This document shows, piece by piece, positions 14,726 through 22,326 of a stretch of 34,400 nt of DNA. A program made the translations under genes and the position numbers. The stretch covers positions 1 through 34,400 of the forward strand of contig JAHCIP010000027.1 of NCBI GenBank assembly GCA_026129165.1. The letters are read 5' to 3'. Origin of the DNA: Anaerolineae bacterium. Lineage in GTDB: Bacteria; Chloroflexota; Anaerolineae; Epilineales; JAHCIE01. Under the pieces are notes generated by a model that was not told where the DNA came from, made no database searches, and saw nothing but the letters and a program-made list of their open reading frames with translations. Each line of letters starts with the position of its first letter. The first letter of the stretch is position 1.

Positions 14726-16060
14726 GTGCGACTCACTCGCTGGCTGGCCCTGGCGCTGGTGTTGAGCCTGGGGCTGGCCCTGACATATGCAGCGCAGGGC
14801 GCCCCTACGACGGCGGGCGTGCCCTGGGCCTGGGGGTTGAATAACTACCAACAAACGGGCGTGGTGGCCTACGTGGACCAGCCCCGCCCGATGCCCAGCA
14901 ATCTCAGTGATGTCTCGGCCGTGGCCTCCGGAGCCTTCCATTCGCTGGCCCTCAAGTCCGATGGCAGCGTCTGGGCCTGGGGCCAGAACTCGCAGGGGCA
15001 GCTAGGGGTCGCCACTCCTTTGCAAAGCGCGGCGGCGGTGCGGGTGGCCGAGTTGCCCCCAACGATTGCCATTGCGGGCGGCCATCGGCACTCACTGGCC
15101 CTGGCCCGTGACGGGACAGTGTGGGCGTGGGGCAGCAACGGGTTTGGTCAATTGGGCGATGGCAGCCGCATGATGAGCGCCGCGCCGCGCCCGGTAGTGG
15201 GGCTTACTGACGTCACGGCCATTGCCGCCGGCTACTACTTCTCGCTGGCCGTCCGTGCCGATGGCACCGTGTGGGGCTGGGGCCAGAACGGCTATGGCCA
15301 GTTAGGCGACGGCACGACCCTGGAAACGTCCACGCCTGTACTGGCGGTTGGATTGACGGAGGTGGTCGCGGTCGCGGCGGGTGGTAATCACGCCCTGGCC
15401 CTCAAACGCGACGGGACAGTCTGGGCCTGGGGGTGGAATTACGACGGCCAACTCGGCATGGGGAACCAGGTGGATAGCGTGACCCCGCGCCAGGTGGCCG
15501 GATTAAGCGGGGTTACCGCGGTGGCGGCTGGCTATGCCCACAGCCTCGCGCTGCGGGCGGATGGGACGGTCGCGGCGTGGGGTCTCAACGATAATGGTCA
15601 GTTGGGCAACGGGACGCTTGAGAGGCGGTTGACGCCCCAGGTGGTGGCGGGGTTGACGCAGGTGAGGGCCATGGGGGCCGGGTTCGCCCATAGCCTCGCG
15701 GTGCGCTCGGACGGCAGTCTGCAAGTGTGGGGGGATAACTCGGCCGGTCAACTCGGCATTGGCACATATACCGATGCCGGAACGCCTGTGGCCGTGGGCA
15801 CAGTCTCACGGCTGACCAGTATCGCCAGCCGCTACAATCATACCCTGGCCCTGGAAGCGGTTCCTCTCGCCCTGCCGACCCTGACACCGACGGCAACGGC
15901 CACGCCCACCGCGACACCTTCGCCCACCATGACACCCGCGCCGACCGGGACGCCCAGGCAGCGTCCAACCTTTCCGACGCCGACCGCGACGACCACGCCA
16001 GCGGCTCGGTGGCGTATCTACCTGCCATTGGTCGAAGGCAGACGCCCATCACCGCCTTAA
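14726..16060 (+). CDS. Secreted RCC1-repeat beta-propeller with Thr/Pro linker and YLPLV C-terminal motif
   Basis: This 444-residue exported protein starts at GTG with a clear signal peptide (MRLTRW, hydrophobic core, cleavage near AAQGA). Seven RCC1 repeats follow the pattern HSLALxxDGTVWAWGxNxxGQLG; the first has only its WAWG part and the last strand (NHTLALE) completes it, as in a velcro-closed seven-bladed propeller. A Thr/Pro linker (about 385-425) leads to RWRIYLPLVEG at the C-terminus. Short YLPLV-type endings are frequent on secreted Chloroflexota proteins and may be a sorting signal, but no mechanism is established to my knowledge. A binding role outside the cell is likely; the ligand is unknown. 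No clear Shine-Dalgarno is seen, so the start rests on the signal peptide and the promoter. Confidence 0.85.
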   Translation: MRLTRWLALALVLSLGLALTYAAQGAPTTAGVPWAWGLNNYQQTGVVAYVDQPRPMPSNLSDVSAVASGAFHSLALKSDGSVWAWGQNSQGQLGVATPLQSAAAVRVAELPPTIAIAGGHRHSLALARDGTVWAWGSNGFGQLGDGSRMMSAAPRPVVGLTDVTAIAAGYYFSLAVRADGTVWGWGQNGYGQLGDGTTLETSTPVLAVGLTEVVAVAAGGNHALALKRDGTVWAWGWNYDGQLGMGNQVDSVTPRQVAGLSGVTAVAAGYAHSLALRADGTVAAWGLNDNGQLGNGTLERRLTPQVVAGLTQVRAMGAGFAHSLAVRSDGSLQVWGDNSAGQLGIGTYTDAGTPVAVGTVSRLTSIASRYNHTLALEAVPLALPTLTPTATATPTATPSPTMTPAPTGTPRQRPTFPTPTATTTPAARWRIYLPLVEGRRPSPP

Positions 16061-16120
16061 CAATCATCAATCTCCAGTCTTTGATCATTCCTATTCTCTG
16101 TCCCTCACGCCGAGGCTGCC

Positions 16121-16999
16121 ATGAAACCCGCGCCTTTCGAGTATTATGTTCCTCGCTCTTTGGACGAAGCCCTGGCCCTGCTGGCGGAGCATGGCTACGA
16201 TGCCAAACCGCTGGCCGGCGGGCAGAGCCTCGTCCCGGCTATGAACTTCCGCCTGGCTCAGCCAGCCGTGCTGGTGGACCTGAATAACCTAGCCGACCTG
16301 GCGGGCATCATGGCGGACGGTGAGGGCGGACTGCGCATCGGCGCGATGACCCGCCAGCGGGCCGTCGAGCGCAGTCCCCTTGTGGCCCAGCGCGCGCCGC
16401 TGCTGGCCGAGACCCTCCCTTATATCGCCCACCCCCAGATACGTAACCGAGGGACGGTGGGTGGCTCCCTGGCCCACAATGACCCGGCCGCCGAGTTGCC
16501 CGCCGTCGCCCTGGCGCTGGACGCGCGGATGCGTGTCCGAAAGCAAGATGGGGAGCGCGTGGTGGCCGCGTCGGACTTCTTCCTGGGCATCTTTACCACC
16601 GCCCTGGAGCCGGACGAGTTGTTGACCGAGATTGTCTTCCCTCCCTTGCCCCCTCGTTCGGGCGTCGCCTTCGAGGAGATGGCCCGCCGTCATGGTGATT
16701 ATGCCCTGGTCGGCTGCGCGGCGCGGGTGACGCTGGCCGAAAACGGGAAGGTGAGCGACAGTCGGCTGGTTTTCTTTTCGGTCGGCGATGGGCCAGTTCA
16801 GGCTGTCGCGGCGGCCAAGACGTTGCGCGGGCAGCGGCCCGGCCCGGCGGCGATGCGGGCCTCGGCGGAGGCCGCGAGCCAGGAGATAGACCCGCCATCG
16901 GACATCCACGCCTCGGCCGACTTCCGCCGCCACCTGGCCCAGGTGCTGGCCCGCCGCGCCCTGACACGGGCTGTTGATCGAGCCAGTGCACTTCGCTGA
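16121..16999 (+). CDS. Molybdenum hydroxylase FAD-binding subunit (CoxM/XdhB family)
   Basis: This 292-residue medium subunit of a xanthine-dehydrogenase/CO-dehydrogenase-family enzyme carries FAD and passes electrons from the iron-sulfur subunit to an acceptor. Both flavin motifs are present: AGGQSL (32-37) and TVGGSLAHNDPAAELP (about 112-127). The C-terminal CO_deh_flav_C-like domain includes FEEMARRHGDYALVGCAA. The ATG at 16121 gives the normal N-terminus (MKPAPFEYYVPRSLDEAL). The stop overlaps the possible ATG at 16999 of the next gene. Its partner subunits are encoded 2.5 kb downstream, after two unrelated enzymes on the same strand. Confidence 0.92.
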   Translation: MKPAPFEYYVPRSLDEALALLAEHGYDAKPLAGGQSLVPAMNFRLAQPAVLVDLNNLADLAGIMADGEGGLRIGAMTRQRAVERSPLVAQRAPLLAETLPYIAHPQIRNRGTVGGSLAHNDPAAELPAVALALDARMRVRKQDGERVVAASDFFLGIFTTALEPDELLTEIVFPPLPPRSGVAFEEMARRHGDYALVGCAARVTLAENGKVSDSRLVFFSVGDGPVQAVAAAKTLRGQRPGPAAMRASAEAASQEIDPPSDIHASADFRRHLAQVLARRALTRAVDRASALR

Positions 17000-17010
17000 T
17001 GGGAGGTGAT

Positions 17011-17958
17011 ATGTCCCTACCTAAAGCTGGTCTGGTCATTACCCCCAGCACCGCCCGCGCCACCCTGGACACCATCGTCCAGGCCGACCGTCGTGGCGTG
17101 CCGATGCTGTGGAGCATTACCCTGGCTACCCTACCCGATCCCATGACACTGCTGGCGGCCGCCGCCGTTCAGACAGGCCAGATTGGCCTGGGGACCGCCA
17201 TTGTCCAGACGTACCCCCGCAACCCGGTTGTGCTGGCCATGCAAGCGGCGGCTATTGATGGCCTCGCGCCCGGCCGCTTCCGGCTCGGCATCGGGCCAGG
17301 CTCGCCTCGACCCATGGAAGGCATCTATGGCGCTACTTATGGCAAGCCGCTGCCCCACCTGCGCGAGTACGTCGCCGCCCTGCGGGGCCTGCTCTGGGAA
17401 GGCGCGGCCCACGTCGAGGGGCTGACGGTCCGCGTCCACGCCGAGTTACCGAACGGCGTCCAGCCGCCGCGTGTGCCTATCATTCTCTCGGCACTACGGC
17501 CGCTCTCTTTCCGCCTGGCCGGCGAGCTGGCTGACGGCGCGGTAAGCTGGATTGCGCCTGTGCCATACCTGCTCAAGGCCGCGCTACCCGCCATGCGCGG
17601 GGGCGCGGCAAAAGCAGACCGCCCCACGCCGCGCCTGATTGCCCATGTCCCCGTCGCCCTCAGCGAGGACCGCGCCCAGGTCCACTCCGCCAGCCGCGCC
17701 CGGTTCGGCTTCTACGCCCGCTTGCCCTTCTACATCGCCATGTTCGCCGAGGCGGGCTTCCCGGTCCCCGGCGATGGGACGCTGCCTGACGCACTCCTGG
17801 ACGAACTCATCGTCAGGGGCTTGCCCGTCCAGGTCGAAGCCCGCCTGCGCGCCATCCTGGATGGCGGGATTGACGAGGTGATGGTGACGGTCGTGCCGGT
17901 GGTGGATGAGGCAGCCGAGAATGCGGCGACCGCCCGTATCCTGGCAGCTATAGGCTAG
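17011..17958 (+). CDS. LLM-class (luciferase-like) flavin/F420-dependent oxidoreductase
   Basis: This is a 315-residue (beta/alpha)8 oxidoreductase of the bacterial luciferase superfamily. Typical segments are visible: IGLGTAIVQTYPRNPVVLA, DGLAPGRFRLGIGPGSP, and VPIILSALRPLSFRLAGELADGAVSW. It is cytoplasmic; the cofactor may be F420H2 or FMNH2, which sequence alone does not settle. The ATG at 17011 follows a strong GGGAGGTG; an earlier in-frame ATG at 16999, overlapping the FAD-subunit stop, would place that Shine-Dalgarno inside the gene and is less likely. It is embedded in the molybdenum-hydroxylase gene group, so it may act on the same or a following substrate; this is inference. Confidence 0.88.
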   Translation: MSLPKAGLVITPSTARATLDTIVQADRRGVPMLWSITLATLPDPMTLLAAAAVQTGQIGLGTAIVQTYPRNPVVLAMQAAAIDGLAPGRFRLGIGPGSPRPMEGIYGATYGKPLPHLREYVAALRGLLWEGAAHVEGLTVRVHAELPNGVQPPRVPIILSALRPLSFRLAGELADGAVSWIAPVPYLLKAALPAMRGGAAKADRPTPRLIAHVPVALSEDRAQVHSASRARFGFYARLPFYIAMFAEAGFPVPGDGTLPDALLDELIVRGLPVQVEARLRAILDGGIDEVMVTVVPVVDEAAENAATARILAAIG

Positions 17959-17971
17959 ATAGGTTGAAGCT

Positions 17972-19492
17972 TTGAGTTTCTCGTTTCCCCAAGTGGTACA
18001 CCCCTACGTCGAGCAGGCGCGGCAGCATCGCGCCCGATTAGCGGCCGACCCGCATCGGCCCGCCTATCACTTTACCGCGCCTGCCAACTGGCTCAACGAC
18101 CCCAACGGTCTGATCCAGCACGACGGGCTGTACCACCTGTTCTACCAGCACAACCCCCACGCCACAGTCTCGGCCACCAAGCACTGGGGCCACGCCGTCA
18201 GCCGCGACCTCGCCCACTGGGAGGATTGGCCTATCGCCCTCGCGCCCGCGCCCGGCACCGCCGACCAGGACGGCTGCTTTTCCGGCTGTATCGTCGTCCA
18301 TAACGGCGACCCGACCATGATCTATACCGGCGTACGGGTGGATGAGACGGGCCGCAAACGCCAGCGGCCGTGTGTCGCCGTGAGCTACGACGGTATGGTG
18401 ACGTGGGAACGCTACGCGGGCAATCCGGTCATCCCCGCCCCGCCGACCGACATGGACATCTTCGCCTTCCGCGACCACGCCGTGTGGCGCGAGGCCGACG
18501 GCTGGTATCACCTGGTCGGGTCGGGCATCCGCCAGGTGGGCGGCGCGGCTCTGCTCTACCGTTCCGACGACCTGGTGAACTGGGAGTATCTGAACCCGCT
18601 CTATGTGGGCGATATGCATCAACTCGACCCGCTATTTACCGGCATCATGTGGGAGTGTCCCGACTTCTTCCGCCTGGGCGACCGCCATATGCTGGTCGTC
18701 TCGGTATTCGACCACGTGCGTGGCGACACGGGCGCGGCCTTCCCGATGATCCACCACTCGGTCTACTTCAGCGGTGACTATGCTGACCACTGCCTGACGG
18801 CGAGCTACGCGGGGCTGGTGGACTACGGCCGCAGTTGGTACGCGCCCCAGTCATTTACCGACGACCAGGGCCGCCGTATCATGTTCGGCTGGCTGCGCGA
18901 GGAACGCGCCTTTGAGGCGCAACGCGCCGCCGGGTGGTCCGGAGCAATGTCGCTACCCCGCGTGCTGACCCTGCGCCCCAATGGACGCCTGGGACAGACG
19001 CCCGTGCCCGAAGTGGAACTCCTGCGCGGCGTATCTCAGTCCTGGGAGGGTCTGACCCTCTCGCCAGGCGAGCCGCTGGTCCTGGACGGTGCGGAGGGCA
19101 ACACGTTTGAACTGGTCGCGGAGCTTTGGCCCGCCGAGGCGGCGCGCGTCGGCCTGATTGCGCGCGCCGCGCCAGACGGGAGCGAGGCAACCCGCATCGT
19201 GTACGACCAGGCTGAGGGGCGAGTGACCCTCGACACGAGCCAGGCCAGCCTGGACCCCGCTACCCGCCGCGTGGCCCGCCATGCTCCGCTGCGCATCGCG
19301 CAAGGGGAACCGCTGCGGCTACGCGTCTTTGTGGACCGTTCCATCGTCGAGGTATTCGCCAACGACGACGTGTGCATCACCAGCCGTGTCTACCCCACCA
19401 AGCCCGACAGCCTAGGGGTGGCCCTGTTTGCCGAGGGCGGCTCGGCGCGGTTGGAATGGCTAGAGCGGTGGGCAATGCGGGGGATTTGGTAA
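17972..19492 (+). CDS. Glycoside hydrolase family 32 (beta-fructosidase/levanase/inulinase-like)
   Basis: This 506-residue hydrolase acts on beta-fructosides. The nucleophile motif is WLNDPNG (D43) and the acid/base motif is MWECPDF (E228). The usual RDP triplet that stabilises the transition state reads FRDH (R167, D168, H169). The C-terminal beta-sandwich is present (VDRSIVEVFAND). No signal peptide is seen, so an intracellular role on sucrose or imported fructo-oligosaccharides is likely. The start is TTG at 17972; GTG at 17993 is an alternative, and no ATG fits. It lies between an LLM oxidoreductase and the iron-sulfur subunit of a molybdenum hydroxylase, an unexpected place for a sugar hydrolase. 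No fructose transporter is nearby. Confidence 0.92.
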   Translation: MSFSFPQVVHPYVEQARQHRARLAADPHRPAYHFTAPANWLNDPNGLIQHDGLYHLFYQHNPHATVSATKHWGHAVSRDLAHWEDWPIALAPAPGTADQDGCFSGCIVVHNGDPTMIYTGVRVDETGRKRQRPCVAVSYDGMVTWERYAGNPVIPAPPTDMDIFAFRDHAVWREADGWYHLVGSGIRQVGGAALLYRSDDLVNWEYLNPLYVGDMHQLDPLFTGIMWECPDFFRLGDRHMLVVSVFDHVRGDTGAAFPMIHHSVYFSGDYADHCLTASYAGLVDYGRSWYAPQSFTDDQGRRIMFGWLREERAFEAQRAAGWSGAMSLPRVLTLRPNGRLGQTPVPEVELLRGVSQSWEGLTLSPGEPLVLDGAEGNTFELVAELWPAEAARVGLIARAAPDGSEATRIVYDQAEGRVTLDTSQASLDPATRRVARHAPLRIAQGEPLRLRVFVDRSIVEVFANDDVCITSRVYPTKPDSLGVALFAEGGSARLEWLERWAMRGIW

Positions 19493-19509
19493 AGGGCTAA
19501 GGGGGCAAG

Positions 19510-19986
19510 GTGACACACTCTATCACTATCACGGTTAACGGCCAAGCTTACACGAGGCAGGTTGATGCGCGGCTGCTGCTGAGCGACTTCATCCGCCACG
19601 AGTTGCTGCTGACCGGCACGCACGTCGGCTGCGAGCATGGCGTATGCGGCGCGTGTACCGTGCTGTTCGACGGCGAGCCGGTGCGCTCGTGCCTGATGTT
19701 CGCCGTCCAGGCCGACGGCCACGCCATTACCACGGTCGAAGGGCTGTCCAGTGACCCGGAGCGCCTGCACCCCCTGCAGCAAGCCTTCTGGGAGGCGCAC
19801 GGCCTCCAGTGCGGCTTCTGCACGCCCGGCTTCCTGATGACCCTGGTTCCCTTCCTCGAAGCGAACCCGACGCCCAGCGAGGCCGAGGTCCGCGAGGCCA
19901 TTTCCGGCAACCTGTGCCGCTGCACCGGCTACCAGCACATCGTAGACGCCGTCCTTCTCGCAGCCACCCGCTTGAACGGAGACTAG
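19510..19986 (+). CDS. Molybdenum hydroxylase [2Fe-2S] subunit (CoxS/XdhC-type small subunit)
   Basis: This 158-residue small subunit has the plant-type ferredoxin cluster motif GCEHGVCGAC, with its fourth Cys in VRSCL, and the second cluster in CGFCTPGF and CRCTGY. It relays electrons from the molybdenum centre to FAD. The start is GTG at 19510 with a weak GGGGG upstream; 17 nt separate it from the GH32 stop and 3 nt from the large subunit, so it is co-translated with the latter. All eight cluster cysteines are visible. Confidence 0.94.
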   Translation: MTHSITITVNGQAYTRQVDARLLLSDFIRHELLLTGTHVGCEHGVCGACTVLFDGEPVRSCLMFAVQADGHAITTVEGLSSDPERLHPLQQAFWEAHGLQCGFCTPGFLMTLVPFLEANPTPSEAEVREAISGNLCRCTGYQHIVDAVLLAATRLNGD

Positions 19987-19989
19987 CCT

Positions 19990-22323
19990 ATGGCGACGCG
20001 ACTGTTTGGGGCGCGAGTCAAGCGCAATGAAGACCCTGTCCTGCTGACAGGCCGCGCCCAGTTCGTGGATGATGTGCACCTAGCGGGGATGCTCCATGTC
20101 GCCTTCAAGCGGAGCGACTACGCCCACGCTCGTCTCGTGTCCATTGATATCAGCGAGGCGCGGGCTATGCCAGGCGTCGTTGCCGTCTACACCGCTGCCG
20201 ACCTCGGTGACTACTGGCAGCCGTCGCCGCTGCTCGTGCCGCCGCCGCCTGTCGAGGGCGCGGTGTTCAACCAGCGCACGGCCGGCCAGTTGGCGCGAGA
20301 CAAGGTGCGCTACGTGGGCGAGCCGATGGTCATGGTCGTCGCTGAGAGCCGCTATCTCGCCGAGGACGCCGTTGAGAAGGTCATGGTTGACTACGACCCA
20401 CTGCCCGCCGTCGTCGACCTGGAGGCGGGCGTGGCCGACACGAGCAGCCTCGTCCACGACGACCTGGGCCACAACATCGCTGCTCATGTCGTCCAGCGCA
20501 AGGGCGACTATGAGGCGGCGCGGGCGCGGGCCGATGTCGTCATCTCGCGCCGAATGCACTACGACCGGGGGACGGCCGCGCCGATGGAGACACGCGGCGT
20601 GGTCGCCCAGTGGGACGCGCTGGCGCGCAGCCTGACGGTGTGGGACTCGACCCAGGCCCCCATCCCCATCCGTAACGGGCTGGCCGCCATGCTGGGGCTG
20701 GCCGAGCGCCAGGTTCGCGTCATCGCCCCCTTTATCGGCGGCGGCTTCGGCCCCAAGATCATGATGTTCTACCCCGAAGAGACGCTCATCCCCTGGGCGG
20801 CCATGCGGCTGGGGCGGCCGGTCAAGTGGATAGAGGACCGCCAGGAGAACTTCGTCGCCATGACCCACGAGCGCGGCCAGGTCCACGACTGCGAGATGGC
20901 TCTGACCCGCGACGGCCAGATTCTCGGCGTGCGCGACATCTTCTTCCACGACACGGGCGCGTATGACCCCTACGGCCTGACCGTCCCCCTCAACACCCAG
21001 TGTACCCTGCTGGGACCGTATGTCGTGCCCCACTACACCACCGAGTTTAAGGCTGTCTTCACCAATAAGACGGTCGTCACGCCGTACAGGGGCGCGGGAC
21101 GGCAGCATGGCGTCTTTGTCATGGAACGGCTGCTGGACCTGGCCGCCCGCGAGTTGGGCCTGGACCCGCTCGAACTGCGCCGCCGCAACTTCATCCCGCC
21201 TGACCAGTTCCCTTATAACAACAAGATAATCTTCCAGGACTTCACCGAACTGACCTACGACAGCGGAGATTACGAGCCGGTGCTCGACAAGGCGCGCGCC
21301 ATGATTGGCTGGGAGGCGTGGCAGGCGGGTGAAGGGGCGCGGCTCCGCGCCGAGGGCAAGACGGTCGGCATCGGGCTCGTGATGTACGTCGAAGGCACGG
21401 GTATCGGCCCCTACGAAGGGGCGCGAGTCCAGGTCGAGCCAACGGGCAAGGTCAACGTGGCGACGGGTATCGGCACGCAGGGCCAGGGCCACTTTACCAG
21501 CTTCGCCCAGATCGTCGGCGAGCAACTCGGCGTCCCCATGACCAACATCTACGTCTCCACAGGCGACACGGCCCAGTTTAGCTGGGGGGCGGGAACCTTC
21601 GCCAGCCGAGGCGCGGTCGTGGCCGGCACGGCCATCCACCACGCGGCGGTCAAGGTGCGCGACAAGGCGAGGCGGCTGGCGGGTGAGGCGCTGGAAGTGG
21701 CGGAGGAGGACGTAGAATTGGTGGACGGCTTCGCCCAGGTGAGGGGCGCGCCAACGCGGCGGGTAGCGCTGGCCGAACTGGCGCGGCAGGCCAACCCCTT
21801 GCGCGGGGCGGTGCGCGCCGACGCCGAGCCGGGCCTGGAAGCCACGGCCTACTACGGCCCGGAGATGGGCGCGACGGCCTTTGGCGCGCACGCGCTTATT
21901 CTGGAAGTGGACCCAGAGACGTTCAACCTGCGCGTCCACAAGTATGTCGTCGTCCATGACTGCGGCCGCGTCATCAACCCCCTGATACTCGACGGCCAGG
22001 TGCAGGGGGGCGTGGCCCAGGGCATAGGTAACGCCTTCTACGAGCAGTTGGTCTATGACGAGACCGGCCAGTTGCAGAACGCCTCGTTTATGGACTATCT
22101 GCTGCCCACGGCGCTGGACGTACCGCGCATTGACATCGGCCATGAGGAAACTCTCTCGCCGCTCAATCCCAACGGCGTCAAGGGCGCGGGGGAGGCGGGG
22201 GCCATTCCCGTCGGGCCGTTGTTCTGTCAGGCTCTTGAGGATGCCTTCCAGGGAGGCGGGCTAGAAATCCTGGAGATACCTCTCAGCCCCTATCGCCTGT
22301 GGGAGTTGGTCACGTCCGCCTGA
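19990..22323 (+). CDS. Molybdenum hydroxylase molybdopterin-binding large subunit (xanthine/aldehyde dehydrogenase, CoxL form II-like)
   Basis: This 777-residue catalytic subunit has the family blocks GRAQFVDDV, GGGFGPK, PYRGAGR, GIGTQGQGH and the late GAGEAGAIPVGP, whose Glu is the catalytic base in this family. True form I CO dehydrogenases carry AYRCSFR in the active-site loop; here it is PYRGAGR, so a CO-oxidising role is unlikely and an aldehyde, purine or N-heterocycle is more probable. No signal peptide is seen, so the enzyme is cytoplasmic. Three nt separate it from the small subunit. No molybdopterin-insertion chaperone (XdhC/CoxF-like) or cofactor-biosynthesis gene is in the window. 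Confidence 0.93.
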   Translation: MATRLFGARVKRNEDPVLLTGRAQFVDDVHLAGMLHVAFKRSDYAHARLVSIDISEARAMPGVVAVYTAADLGDYWQPSPLLVPPPPVEGAVFNQRTAGQLARDKVRYVGEPMVMVVAESRYLAEDAVEKVMVDYDPLPAVVDLEAGVADTSSLVHDDLGHNIAAHVVQRKGDYEAARARADVVISRRMHYDRGTAAPMETRGVVAQWDALARSLTVWDSTQAPIPIRNGLAAMLGLAERQVRVIAPFIGGGFGPKIMMFYPEETLIPWAAMRLGRPVKWIEDRQENFVAMTHERGQVHDCEMALTRDGQILGVRDIFFHDTGAYDPYGLTVPLNTQCTLLGPYVVPHYTTEFKAVFTNKTVVTPYRGAGRQHGVFVMERLLDLAARELGLDPLELRRRNFIPPDQFPYNNKIIFQDFTELTYDSGDYEPVLDKARAMIGWEAWQAGEGARLRAEGKTVGIGLVMYVEGTGIGPYEGARVQVEPTGKVNVATGIGTQGQGHFTSFAQIVGEQLGVPMTNIYVSTGDTAQFSWGAGTFASRGAVVAGTAIHHAAVKVRDKARRLAGEALEVAEEDVELVDGFAQVRGAPTRRVALAELARQANPLRGAVRADAEPGLEATAYYGPEMGATAFGAHALILEVDPETFNLRVHKYVVVHDCGRVINPLILDGQVQGGVAQGIGNAFYEQLVYDETGQLQNASFMDYLLPTALDVPRIDIGHEETLSPLNPNGVKGAGEAGAIPVGPLFCQALEDAFQGGGLEILEIPLSPYRLWELVTSA

Positions 22324-22326
22324 GAC

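Noticed and set aside
20080..22143. 687-codon minus-strand ORF
   Set aside because: It lies antisense to the molybdopterin subunit, has Arg/His/Val-rich low-information composition and no family motif; high GC keeps the frame open.
16121..22323. Aerobic CO dehydrogenase (form I cox operon)
   Set aside because: The active-site loop is PYRGAGR, not AYRCSFR, and no cox accessory genes are present.
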